NCBI GenBank assembly: GCA_963402885.1
Contig: OY727099.1
Location: 6,684,001-6,748,000 of the forward strand
Reading direction: 5' to 3'
DNA from: Antedon bifida
Taxonomy: Eukaryota; Echinodermata; Crinoidea; Comatulida; Antedonidae
DNA: 64,000 nucleotides
A program made the translations under genes and the position numbers. Under the pieces are notes generated by a model, which was given only the letters and a program-made list of their open reading frames with translations, did no database searches and had not been told where the DNA came from. The stretch's first letter is position 1; each line of letters begins with the position of its first letter. Positions 29,101 to 44,100 of this stretch are shown here, piece after piece.

Positions 29101-32100
29101 TTCAATATCAAATCAAATCATAAATGGATGGTTGGTTAGGTGTGCAACAGAGGAATCATAAAATCAAAGGCGCCGATTGTACTCGTGTAATGTTCCAGTG
29201 CTTTCTAATTCTGATCTTTTTCTTTGTGTTGTGAAAGGAAGTTGAATTTGTTCTTTCTTTTTTTCTTTTTATGTACTCAATATTACCCAGCAATATTTAA
29301 ATATATAGCTGAATCCAAAAGCAAAGTATTGAAGTTTGCTGGTTGGGGTTGTGTTGTACTTTTCAGATGGGATATATAACGGGGGCCGAATGGATTCTGG
29401 CGAAAAATGGGACTGCTTGGAAATTGTTCATTTTATATAATTTTAGATTGGTAGTAATTTCTATCATATCTGCTACTGATGTAAATGATGTATGTCAATA
29501 AATAGTATCATGAATAATAAGTAATATACAGGAAAAAATAAATTCTTATAAACATTTGTATCAATCACAATGTACAGTACGGACTATCATTGAGTAACTA
29601 TTTATTAAAAATTAACACAAGAACACTTTGGCTGATTCTGCACAATTTAATACTACTGTACTGCAACATTTTTTGCATATTGTAATATCTTTCATCAAAA
29701 AATAAAACCATCCATCATATCTTAATATTCAATGACATTCACATAATATGAATGTACGCAACATTTCAGTAGTCAACATGTCATCAATAAATGATGTTCA
29801 TATGTTAAAGGTCAAACTTAGTGACTGATATGATGCAAGTTATGTAAGCCCCAAGCATTATATTACTTGTCAGTAAAAGACGACAAACAAAAAAAAACAG
29901 CAAAGTGTTTATAATGTTATAACTTCAGCAATCATCTGGTACTCATTCATGTTCCTGGGTGGTGACAATGTGACATCGATAGTATTGTCCCCAATTTACT
30001 CTCGACAATCCTGGCTTTTTCTTAATAGCACACATTCTTATAGCCAAGCGGTTAAGACAGGGGCGCTATTTATCGTACCAAGAGAGCCAACAATATCGGC
30101 ATGGGTTTGAGGCCGACTCGCTCGTAGTACTGGTGGTGGAATAAGTTCTCTTGGATAGACTATAAACCGTAGGTGCAGTGTACACAGTTTACAAGTGTGC
30201 GCTTTAAAAAACCCAGTTCATTATTCGAGATGAGTAGGGAGATACCCCAGTGAAATTGCTCACAAAATAACCATTGTGTCAAGGGGATTACCACCTATCT
30301 GAAAGGACAGTGATTAATTTAATTGGTAATCCTTGGCCACAGTTGCCTAAAGACATAAACAACAATTTATCATAGCATAAACTCCTAGTGCTGTATATCT
30401 TTCCTCTCACCCTTTACTGTGGTACCTGTCTTAGTATTGAGTATTTTCATTATTAGAAATCTGTTTTTACTACATAACATCTAATTTTACATCAAAGTTT
30501 GTACTTCCAAAAAATCGGTGTGGGTGGTCATCACCGCAAAAACCGCAATGTGCTCAGACAGTCAAACAAACGTCCACAATTCTAGTGTCGTTGACCCAAG
30601 GTCAATGGTGGTCAATCATAAAACCATTATCTTGTCGCAGTGATTATAGTTTAAATAGCATTTCAACGCCGAATCAATTAGGTGTTTTTAGTCATTATTT
30701 GAAGTTTCTCTAGTTTCTGCTGGCAAGAAATTGGGGTAATTTAGTCACACGGTTATTTAAAATAGCCTTTTCGCAATGCTACAGAAAAAATCTGTTTCAC
30801 ATGGCAACGAAATATTGGGGGCGCCGTCCAAAATATGACTGTGTTAAATTTGAACGAAGCGCAGGTACGTGTTGCTTGGCTGCCTAGGCCTAGCTTAACA
30901 TTAAAGCAAGTGAGGACTTCCGAACCGAATACTACCGAATACGCTTTACGAATATGAAATGGGGATCAGCTCAAAAGTTTCACAAATGTGTGACGAATCC
31001 GTCATAAGGTTGCGAAACCTCCCTGTTAAACAGTTATTTTTTCGCAGCAGAAACGAGACCAATGTTGATGTAAGCGATACTTGAGAAAATTATGTCTCGA
31101 TAAATGAGAGGAAATGGCAGATAAATGTTTGGATACTCAAGCAACGCAAAAGAGTTAAACAGTTTACTTAGATCTGAGTGATACATTAATATGCATGTGT
31201 TTGATTTTCCTTTTGTTTGCTTTACATTTTCAAGGATATGAGAGTGTACACTAATGTACAAATGACGCACAAACTAACGTGGGTACAAATGTTCCACTGA
31301 TGGAAAAATCAAGAGTTATTAAACGACTTAAGGCAGCAATTAACCATATATTGTAAGGTTCTATTAGTACATTCTTTCTTTGTGTTTATTGAATTTAAGC
31401 TGGATGACTTATGGTCTTTCACAACTCTACAAATAAGACAAAAATTGTTACATCATGATTTTACATTTTATCAAATGAATTAAAACTTGAATAGAACTAT
31501 ACAAAATGTTGTGTTATATATACTAAAGAATCAGCTTCGCAATTTCTTTTTAGAATTCCTAACATAAAAAATTGTGTTGTTGACTTTCACGATTTTGTTC
31601 CAAGCAAAAAGACATTATTTGAAGTCATTTCAAACTCTGTTACTTTAAAATTTGAAGTCAAAATTGTAAAATTTCATATTTATTATATTTCAAATTTCTT
31701 GGTCTTAATATGTATGTGAATGAATTACTTTGAAACTTTGATCAAAGCCGCAATAATTCTTTCCCATCTTCTTCCAGTTTCTTTGTGCACACCTCTTTAT
31801 CGAGTAATTTTAAAATGTGTATATTTTCATATGAACATGACATCAATATCACATTATATAGCAATGTGATTGTGACTTAGGTACATTAAAGCAATCAAGG
31901 GGCTACGAACACAAGTAGACAGACATTAACACAATACACCGATAGCTATTATTTTTCTTTAATAGAAGATATTTTTATATTCATAAATATATGGTACTTT
32001 CCCTGAAGTGAACCCATCAACAATAACCCATCATTCGGACAAATGTGTTTCTTTTTAATTCTTCATAATGTTCATTTTAAATGAATGTTACTATTTATTA

Positions 32101-35100
32101 TTGATGAGTTTCACTTAATGACCTTTGTTCTTTCGATATATGGTGATTTTGGTCGAAATAAATGTTGAACTGAATTGACAGAAGTATAATTACTGTATAT
32201 AAGTGCTTAAAAGAATACGAAGTATTGAAATGAATGATAGGGGGGGGGGGGGGCATTTTCCCACTATCCTCTTTGGATCTTCGGGATCTGTGGTTTTATG
32301 AAAGAAAATTTGGTTGGAAAAAAAAATCATGATACTGTTCTTTCTAAGTACGATTTTAAAGCAAAAAAAATGTTTAACGTCACTAGACGTAATACCGTAA
32401 ACTTATCAGGTAAAAATATACATGTACTAAATAGTAATTCAATAAATGTTTTACGATTTAATAGTTTTATGGCCTAAACATGAAAGGTCTTTAGATATAA
32501 ATATCTATAGTAATAAAATAAGAACAAAATGAGGTTGAAATAATATCAATGTCATAAAAATAAGAAAAACAAGAGGCACTATATAATTTATTGTTTTAAA
32601 TGAAACGTGTATTAAAACAGCTTTTTTTTTTAAATGTCACATATAAATAAATTCCTACCACAATTATAAAAATATGCAATCAATGTCATTATGACGGAAG
32701 GAAAGCTCCAATCTAAAATCAATGGCATAATTACAAATTCAAACGACGATATTATCGCATAATCATTTTTGCTCTATTTCAAATGAATGTTTTCCAAAAT
32801 ATAATGAGAAAATATAGATATGATTATGATGTTGATTGCAAACAGCTTCCTTAGTTATGAAATAACAGAAATATTCAAGGACAAATTAATTTTCTCAATA
32901 AATACATTCAATTTTAAAAAGGTTGTTTTAGTGAGAAGAATAAAGAAGGTCATGTCGCGAATTACCTTCATATTCAAAAGAAAAGTCAATGATATTTCGG
33001 TTAAATGACATTTGTAAATTAATTCAAAACAACGTATCAATTTGAACGTCATTTAACAAATTTGAACTTCGGATAAAAAATTAATGAGTAGTACTTACTT
33101 GACGTTTGTGAGTTAATACAGTTGTTTTCAGGATTTGGCTTTTCTGTGTCAGAATGAACCATGTCTGAATCCACATCAAGTGAATCTCGATCTGAACTAT
33201 CGTACAATTGGGTCTTGTCGAGAATGAAATCATCCATGGTTTGAGGCACGCCACCATTGGTCTGTTGTGGACCACTAATACCATCACCCAGGCTAGTGTT
33301 GCTGTTGGAATGTTTGTCTGTACAGGTTCCTGAATCGTGATTTGGAGAACTGGATCCTGTAAAAGATTTATATAGAGATTATACTTGTGGACATAGTGTC
33401 ATGTAACCTGTAGGAACAAGGCAAAATCTTATGGAAGATGTTGAAAGAAGATGTTAACACTTTGTACTCTTTGTTTTGTATGTTTGGTTGTACTATCCAA
33501 AATAAAGGAAATTAACAATCTCAAAGGGAAGATCACCTAAAAAAGAGGCCAATCTCAAAGAGAAAGTCATGTTAAAAAGTTCTAAGCCAAACCCAAGAAA
33601 AGATCACCTAAAAAAGAAGCCAATCTCAAAGAGAAAGTGATGTAATAAAGAAGCCAATCTAAAAGAGAAAGTCGTGTTAAAAAGAAGCCAATCTCAAAGA
33701 CAAAGTCGTGTTAAAAAGAATCCAATATCAAAGAGAAAGTCGTGTTAAAAAGAAGCCAATCTCAAAGACAAAGTCGTGTTAAAAAGAATCCAATCTCAAA
33801 GAGAAAGTCGTGTTAAAAAGAAGCCAATCTCAAAGAGAACATCACCTAAAAAAGAAGCCAAACTCAAAGAGAAGATCACCTAAAAAAATAGCCAATTGCT
33901 AAGAGAAGATCACCTAAAAAAGAGAAGATTATTTTTTTAAATAAACACACCTCAAAGAGAAAAAAAACACATAACCACTAACAAATCTATATAGTAGTTA
34001 TACACATAGTACAGTACTTAAATTTTGTTATATAACAAAAAAACATTATCTAAATTACACAGTATGCCACTAGATATCAAGAAGCTTATGTATCAAAATA
34101 TAAATTGCCTTTAGCTGACCAATGAAAACGTATATTAGCAAAACTTCTAAATCATTCACACACTTCAAATATCGAAAAACAGCATGTAATAATGATTTAA
34201 CCACAAGCAAAAAATATTAAAAACTTGTTAAAACAATTAGCAGAAGTCCAAATAAATAGATAATAAATGATAAAGCACACAGTGATATGCAAAGGTCAGA
34301 CCTACAGGTGAGAAAATTCATCAATATTTATTTACAACACTCTACTGCAGAGTTTTATGAATTTAATCAATAGTATGTATTGTAGAAGCTAAACAGTCAA
34401 GCACTATTTTTAAAATAAGTAAACGTCAGAGTAGTGCAGCAAATTCACCAAAATTGGACAGGTAAACTGTACTTGCAATTAGGGCCTCTTCTGGCAACCA
34501 TGGGAAAGGTCTTCACATTTTAAATATTATTGAATATTTTGTATCTGAAGAAGAGGTATCACATACTAAAATAAGAATATATTTACAATACATTTTTAAA
34601 TTCTATTTTTTTGGTAAAGGGTAATATAACTATAAGAAAATGTTTTTTTATTTAAATGCGAGGTTAGACAACAGCTACAAACAATTTGTTTGGTCTTCTT
34701 TATTAACATATTTTGCATTGTATCTACAATGATGTACCAATGTATAAATTAACCCATAAATACACAATAGATGAAGATGTTTAAAATCTTGTTTAGAGGG
34801 CAATCACTATACAGTATATATCATTATTGTATATTTGCAATGTAGTTCATATTTAAAGATGCGATTTACTAAATTAAAAGTTCTGGGACATCCCTATATT
34901 AGTTTATTAATCAACCCTTAACAAGTTTTAATAGCTGTTAAATAGCGTTAGAGTATATTACATCACCCTTCTTTACCATTGCGCAAACATTGCAATTTTT
35001 AACCGCTGATGTTTTGTTTTCGTGAATGACTGACTAGAATGTTGCGGTTCTCTGTTGCAACTAGCAGCATGTACAGGGTGTTTTAGAAATCTTGTAAAAA

Positions 35101-38100
35101 CAATCTGTGATACACTACAGTACACTTCCCAGTTGTAGGCTTAAAAATGATTACTATGGAAATATTATTTATAGCTCTCTGTGGAACCCATGGGTTGTGA
35201 ATATTTGTGCTAGGTTATGGAAACAACATTTAATTGACAGAAGATAATTTATCGTACAAGTGAGTATAATTTCCAACATCTACCCATGAAAAAATCCTAA
35301 GAATCAAATCCCTTTCCTACTCAAGAGAGATGTTTATTCAGAAGGGTGAGGGAGTGAATGGGGGGGGGGGGGATGAGGGAGTGAGAAGGGGTGTGCAAGG
35401 GTAGGAGGTTAAGGGTGTGAGAAGTAAATTAAGCCTTTATCTTAATTTATCTAGTTTGTTTTTAATGGTGTAAAGGGGCCACACATTAAAAAAAAAAGTT
35501 AGGCACTTACAGAATACAAAAAAAGTATCTTCAATATAAAATAGTTCTCATCCAAATGACATTGACATTTGGAGATATTGAAATTCTTCATTAATGTGGT
35601 TAAAGAACTTTAGATTTATTTAAATGTATGCATAAATGTATACATTTACTATAAATCATGAAAAACAAATTTACATTATTCAAAAAACGGTTCCGTTCCA
35701 TCATGATTCTCGAGGTTTGACATCGGATATGAAGACTAAAAATCAATCCCTGTGCATTTATCAAGAAAATAATAGGCGTTGCCTCTCACACACAGTTCCT
35801 GTAGAGGACAGAACCACAGTCTCTATTAACTGACTGACTTCGACCATTATAGGAAGTGTATATGAATGTAAATCATTTAGGCCAGTGTTAGATTAGATGG
35901 GTAATACCACAATTTAAATATACACTGAAGGAAATTAAAATAACTAAAACGAATGAAAAATACTACTGGAAAAACAAAATTAATTTACGAAATAACAATC
36001 CTTACAAAAAGAAAAAATATTAGCAACTCATCCTGCCCTAAACAGACAAAAATGGAAAAAAGAGTAATGTTAAAAGACGTTACGAAAGAAGATTATATTA
36101 TATAGTTATTTTGACAAAAAGCCATAATAATACATAAGATTAATAATATCAAGCCATCAAGCTAGTAATAGTTACAAGAGAGCAGCCTAATCATTGATAA
36201 TACTAATCAATCATACATTGATATAGAGTAGCTTTAATGTGACTGTTTCATCGCCATTCCTCTCCGAATGCAGAACCTTTATAACCAAAACGCATCAAAA
36301 AATATACTTCCCAATTTTACAAGATGTAATTAAGTTTAATGAAGTTTCCTAATGGTGCTTTAATTGGTTTGATTGTGTTTAATTCACCACCCTTCCATTT
36401 CCCGCATTTCCAATCTGGCTGCAAAGTGAACAATCACAGACTCTTAACACTACTTGACATTACGAAAATACCGTCCATGAATTAAGGAGCATAAGATTAC
36501 ATAATCGAAGGCAGGTTTCTTTTCTTCTACTTATATTATGATTTCACCATAGAGACCTATTAATAGTCAACTAGTACTACTGTAGGAGATGGCATAAATA
36601 TGTGAAGCTGGACAGGGACTCCTCAAAATGACCACAATAAGTCTGTTCAAAAATATTATTTTTTCATTTAAAAATAATTTGTTCTACGTTGAGTTGTTAA
36701 ATGTCTAGTTCTTATGGTCTATGAAGTATACCAGGCACATAGATAACAATATATCTTAAACTTTCTCCAAGTACTCTCACTTTGAGGAAGGGTTTGTCTT
36801 ATCTGAAAGCTGAAATTACTTTGAAATTGTTTGATTTATCTTTTTTCTTTTTTAATTGTACTGTATACATTGAGATTTAGCCACTGATACCAACAGCATT
36901 GTAATTTGCTTAGTAATCTGTCTTTTGATTAAAATATTAGAATGTTTTTACAAATTGTATATTTATCTACTGTAGTTTCATTTCAATTTATAGAGTGACC
37001 TCTAAACATTATAATTTATTAAATTTGACTATATAGATAAAAGTGAGAAATAAATTAAAATTATTCTATGATGTTAATTAAAATTTAACAAAGTATAATT
37101 TAATACACCTTTTTATTAGTGTACCAAATGACAGGTACAATGGACAGGACACTATATAGTTATTGATATGTATGTACAATAACGGATACATCTTCATGTT
37201 TTTATTAACAAAACAGTTTTATCTAATGAAGAAATGCCATGCCTTCTGGCAAATAATCAATCAAATACAGTACACAAGTTTGTTGTTTTTATTTAATTTC
37301 TTTTTTTTACTTTTTTAATGAAATTTCATGCTTTATTTAGTTAAAAATTTCAATCCATCAAACTTTATTGAAAACAATTTCAATCTTAGTCCAATGTAAA
37401 ATAAAGAATGTTTAATAGTTTGCAACAATAACTTTCCTTACATAATGCTTCATTTGTGGAATCGTTAAAGCACAATGCACAATGTAATAGATATTTGTCA
37501 TATTGTGTGTTTGCATCCTAGAACAATGTAGTTGTTTCAAAAGTAGTTTCAAAATGAGATGCAGACAAAAATGTGTTCATACAAATAATCAATTTAGAAA
37601 TGTTGTTGTGTTAAGTCAGTAAGTAAGTTACCTATTTTTGTCTCAAATAGTACATGACGGTCTATTCCAAACATAAAAGAATTTTTTTTTCCCAGTTTTT
37701 TCACTTAAGCACTTGTTAACTATCTTGACTTAAGCAAAAAGATTGATATAATTGTTTGCCATTACAAATTGTAAAAGACAAAAAACATATATCAACTAGT
37801 ATAGGTACAAATATTGTGTATAAATGTCTGTACCACTAAAAATGGTTAAAGGTGTATTGTCCCCCTGAAAAAATATTCTTTTTAAATTTTTTTGTAAAAT
37901 ATGTCATATAATAGTTATTCACTTTGACCAATAATTGAACCAAAACAAAATTTATTTACCTGAAAAAACTGTAATTTAAAGCAAAAAATAGTCAAATTGG
38001 CTGACAGCCAATAGGTTTTTGGTTGAAATGAACCGTTTATTTTGTAATTTTATAACTGAAAACATTGTTTTTTCTACGAAAGTGATTAACTTTGTTATAA

Positions 38101-41100
38101 CTACAAAATGGCCTATTCAAAATTTGATTGTATTAATCTTCATTTTTCATGTTTTTGGTAGACAATACATCTTTAACTTTAAAACTCCAATTACGGAAAT
38201 GGATGAAAAGGTCGTAAAGTAAGTGTCATGGTTTATACATACGTTGAGAGGATAATTCCATAATCTCTACCCAATCTTCATTGAAATCTGAAGAGGCATC
38301 GCTGGAACTGTCTCTGATTGATGGAATATCTGAAGCATCATAGTATAGAGATCTGAAATGAAACATTTAAAGAGATTACATTTAGGAAAAAACTGAAACA
38401 AGTTGTCAGATGATATATCTGAAATAAATTGAAGTATACAGATCTGGAATGAAATGTTTTAACAGATTGAATAAAACAAAACATCTTCCTAACCAAACTT
38501 TTCTTTTGAGTGATGGAATAAATATATAATGTATATTTCTATAAAACACCATGTGCTATCCAGTGTTAGTTTTAATGCATGGTATAAAGTTCTATGTAAT
38601 GGTTCAATTAAGGCCAGACAGCATTGTACGACCAACCGCCTCATCGGGAGAAAATTAAACATGTTGAAAGTTCTTCCGATGACCTAAATTCTACGCTCGA
38701 CGCTTTTCAATTTTATTTGTTGGTTGATTAAAATAATTAGGTTTAAAAAAGACTGTCTAATTTCTTTGTAGTATGGACATTCTAAAATAGCCTGGGTGCA
38801 GAACAGTTAATATACACATTTGCGGGAAAAAAGTATAGGAAAATTTTTTTTTGGTTTTTCTGATAGAGTATACCATATAGAATGTCAGCAAAAAAATCCC
38901 CATCGGAAAATTTTTTACGGCACTTTTAAATTTTGGCCTATATAACACACACAAATTCCTATTAACACACACAAATACCTATATATAGGGGATAGGGAAA
39001 ACCAATTCACGTTTTTTTTAACTTGGAGTTGTGTTATGATGATTAAAATTAGCTGAGGCTTACTTTAATAACTACTTATCATAGTAGTTGATAAATCAAG
39101 TCGATACGATGACATCATCATGCCAGAATCCAATATGGCGTCCAATTTGGCGGAAAAATAGGGTATTGCTAAACCCCGCAAACCCCCACAAACCTCCAAA
39201 AAAATAAAGCAAACCCCACCGAACCAACATAAAAGTGATTGAATCATGAAGTGTACAACCCACTGGGTATATAAAATATTAAATTTCTACTGTTAACTAC
39301 TTATTTTGGGGATAAAACATCATTTTTTGGTTAAAAATTAGAAATCATTTTTTACCAAAAAATGATGTTTTACCCCAAAAATAAGTAGTTAACAGTAGAA
39401 ATTTAATTTTTTTTTTACATGGATATACCCAGTGGGTTGTACACTACATGATTCAATCACTTTTATGTTGGTTCGGTGGGGTTTGCTATGTTTTTTTTTA
39501 GGTTTGCGGGGGTTTGCGGGAAGTTAGCAATACCCAGTTTTTCCCGCCAAATTGGACGCCATATTGGATTCTGGCATGATGATGTCATTGTTATCGACTC
39601 GATTTATCAACTACTATGATAAGTAGTTATTAAAGTAAGCCTCAGCTAATTTTAATCATCATAACACAACTCCAAGTTAAAAAAAACGTGAATTGGTTTT
39701 CCCTATCCCCTATATATAGGTATTTGTGTGTGTTAATAGGAATTTGTGTGTGTTATATAGGCCAAAATTTAAAAGTGCCGTAAAAAATTTTCCCCAAGAC
39801 TCTGGGATGGGGATTTTTTTTCTGACATTCTATATGGTATACGCTATCAGAAAAACCTAAAAAAAAATTTCCTATACTTTTTTCCCGCTAAATTTGTACT
39901 GCACCCAGGCTAAAACACAATGATATTCATTTTCAACCTCATTGCATTTGCAAATTTTACAGATTCTTTTAAAATTCCTGTCCATCTTTCCTTTTCGTTT
40001 TCAAGATTTAAAATTCCTAATCTTAACTTAGTTACGATTAGTTCAAAGTTTTGAATATCAATATGAAAATCTTTTAATTTAAAAATGAGAGAGATATGAA
40101 AACAGGTTGGTATCCAACAAGTATAATTTTTTCTTAAATATATTGGAAATTGTCTGTATGTGGATTATCATGTTATTGTCATCCTAAAAGTAGAGCAAAT
40201 TGCTATCCTTGGAAGACTGGATACCAAACACATTAGAATAGATTGTCTCTCTACTTCCATTTCATTTAATCGGCAAAATAGAAAAAAAGCCAGAGATATG
40301 TCTACTGATTAAATTAGGCCTACTTTTTATGATTACACAAATTTAGAGCATTCTTCCCCATTTGTCATTTTTACCAATCATGCAAATGCTTTCTTATCAC
40401 CAACAACAATGTTCAATTAAAGTAAAAACATCCATAGCATGCGGCATTAAACAATATAGATCCTCCAAATGATGTTAAACAATCTCAACAATTTAAATTG
40501 TGTTCATGTTGTTTGCATATAAGAAGCCAATTATTCTATATTCTGAATTAGCCATTACTACGAATGGAAGCCTAAAGCTCTGTCTAAACTATCAAACTTT
40601 ATGTGACAGAAAAATGTGATTTGCCCATATATGTATGATGATGTCATATCACTACCATATTTGGGCATATCACACTTTTTTTGTCAAACTACTTAGATAG
40701 TGTACTGAGTATGACAAGGAAGGGGAGACATTAACAGTCTGTTAAAAAATAGATACAGTAGATATCAAAAAGCAGTTCATAATTTCATTTTAGCTGTTAA
40801 AAAGGGGGTGTGGCTGGTGGGAGGGGACGAGCCAAACACCCTACACTCCCCCCCCCCCCCCAAGATCCAGAAACAGTAGAGAACAATGAAAGTAGAAACA
40901 TGAGTTTTACTTATTACATATGTTAATAATTAGAAATTAAAGGTACTGAAACCAAAATGAATAGATTGGCTTACTCTGTTGATGCAAAGTCAGACCCAGT
41001 AATAAATTTTGCTTCAAAACTAGAAGGTAAAAACGAATAAACATCTTCGTCGTCTGTCAATGGTCCGCCCGTATTAGTACTAGAACATGTCATAAGCTAA

Positions 41101-44100
41101 AAATAGACACAAAAATATAATTACTAGTTATATATAGCGATTTATTATTCTGAAATCCTGATAATTCCTAAATTAAAGGGTCTTTTTGAATAAAAAAATG
41201 CTATCCGGTTTTAAACTGAACTGGTATTACTTTGTACAGCTCTAGTTTACACTGTCAAACTGTATTGTATGTGACAACAAAATATGATGTGCCCATAAAT
41301 GGACATGATGATGTCATATCACTACCATATTTGGGCATATCACTACCATATTTGGGCATATCACAGCCATATTTGAGCACATACACTTTTTTTGTCAAAT
41401 TAGTTTGACAGAACTTAAAAATAGGAAAATTATTAATTTTTACAGATTTAAAAAATAAAAATAAAAAATATCTTAATAAAATAATAATAAAACTTGTGAT
41501 ATTATTTCAAATGCTATTGTTCAAGAGATTAATGCGTCTGCAGTTGTGTAATTTGAAAAAATTGAATATCTTTGTCAAAGTCAATAAACGAAAGTTTATA
41601 GATATTTTCCGTTTTACTTCATTAAATTTCATCACAGAGATAACTGCATCGCTAATGAATCAAAACGGATTAAAGAATTTATGATGGTTTAAAAAGCGAT
41701 CTTATCTAATGCTAAGATTTACATACTATATTTATGGCACGTTTATATAAAAAGATCCACTTTTTAGTGTATTATCTATTTCGTTATTTTATGTTAGTTC
41801 TTTAGTTCATTATTGCAACACAATTTGTAAGATCTGTTTAATCCACTATGTCACAAGATACATCATCATAAGAAGGGCATGTTCTTTGAAAGTAAACATT
41901 TTCCATTTATTTATTATGTAATATGATCAATGCATTATAATTATAATCCAAGCATTTTATGGGTATAGAAGGACACAATATTCATTGTGCTTAAATACAG
42001 TTACTACTGTATCTTGATTTTTGTAATCATCTGTAAATCTATCCAGGGTTTGTCATTGTCGACCAACGAATCAACACTGCTCGGAGTGCGACCAATTTGA
42101 CATGAAGGGACCCAATATGGAAGTTAAAATTTGTTGTACAATGTTACTGTAAACATTTCAATATACAAATCAAATCATATACACTAAAGGCCCATTTACA
42201 CTAGGGCGATAACGATCGGCGATAAATAGATAAACATGCATTTTTCTTGAATAAAACGAAAGAAATTAGAACAGTTTTCGTTCTAGAACTATAGGATAAT
42301 CATGTATGCTGTATTTGATAAAAATAATATTTTTGAAAATCCAATCAAATGACGTCATGATCAATAAAACAATAAAATCGTTGTATTGTAACGATATTAT
42401 TGCTCTTACTAATCATGACGTCATTTGATTGGACGTGTGGAAATATTATTTTCATCAAAGGCAGCATAGATGATAATCCTATAGTTCTAGGATGAAAACT
42501 TTTTAAAATTCTTTTGTTTTAGGTATGAAAAATGCATATTTATCTTTTTATCGTCGATCGTTTATATCGCCCTAGTGTAAATGGGCCTTAAATCATTTTA
42601 AATACTTACAGATATTCTATCGTCAACGTTACATGTCTTACATACACTAGATTGGTGAGGATGGTGGTATGGTACTTTACAGCATTGCCTGTGAACAGAA
42701 AAAGTGGCTAAGAGGAATTTTCACAACCAATTACCATAAAATAATCATATTAAATTCTGAATGTATAAATAAATGGTTATCCTATAGTTATAGAACGAAA
42801 ACCTTTCTAATTTCTTCTGTTTTATATGTATTTATCGTCGATCGTTATCGTCCTAGTGTAAATGGGCCTTAAAGATACCATATGAAAACTTTAATGAATT
42901 TACTGAAATGAACGTCCCAGTTAATTATATTGAGTGATGGTTTAGAAAATGATGCTAACATTTATTGTCAACCCTTCCTACACATATTAACATCTTCATG
43001 TCAGTCGCACTGAGATTTCTACGGATACATCAGTATTACACTAGATTCTCTTAAGGGTTTTTTAAGCATAGATAATCTCACATTTATCATCTTTTAAACC
43101 AGCTCAGGTTTATAATGCTGTGTAAGTAGTGTTGGGTATTAGTAAAACATAATTGTGTTTGTGAGGAATCGGAAATGGCTAGAGCAGGCTAGAGCATGAT
43201 AAATGAAAATATCCAGTCAGAGTCATGGAGGTGTGACTGAGCAAAGTATATAGTTCTAGACCAGGTGTCAATCAAATAGTATACAAATAATGAATGTTTA
43301 TGAGTGTAATGTTACAAATAATTGCATGAGTTGAATGATGAAAGGTTATATTTCAACGAGGCAAAGCCGAGTTGATATATAACCTTTCATCATTCACCAA
43401 ATGCCATTATTTGTACCATTACACGAATATAAAATATTTATTATTTGTTTTATATAACATCTAAATTAAGATTGAGATCTCAAGTTCCCCTCCTTTGGGA
43501 CTGGGACACTGGGACACTTTTCCATGAAACAAATAATTTATATAATTTTAATCCCTAAAACACTTTCTTAATGTTTCTTTATAGCAGTACAATCAACAAC
43601 AACAACGTAAACATTCTGGTACATCAAATATTGTAACAACTTTCCAATTTATTATATTGTTTAAATCGTATTGACAACTCTCATAATTAACTGGTATGTA
43701 TCTAACTAATGCAGGGCAATCAAAAGTTTCCCTTCGATGAACTGACTTAGTTTTAATTCTAACTAAAAAGTAGTTTGGGCAAGCAGCCTCTTACAATCAT
43801 TAATTTTAATAATCATTTATTGCTTTTAGATAAAATGCTGCGAATCAAATTAAATGAATTCCCTGTTCCCTACAGAGCACAAATGCAATTTACTTAAACA
43901 ATAACAGTCTGCGTTTTATCATAGAGAACTCTATTTTATTCATCTAAGAATTTAATTAAGTTTGTTACTGTTCATTACTGTGAAGTCCCTAAAGGAAAAT
44001 TGAAAAACAAAATAAAATTCAATTCACGATGCCGATGCAGACACAATACAAATACAATTTATTTAACAATGAAAAGTAATAATAATTTCCATCAAAAATA

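Noticed and set aside
30040-30115. Functional tRNA gene
   Set aside because: Only the A and B boxes are tRNA-like; a cloverleaf cannot be closed, and a SINE body follows.
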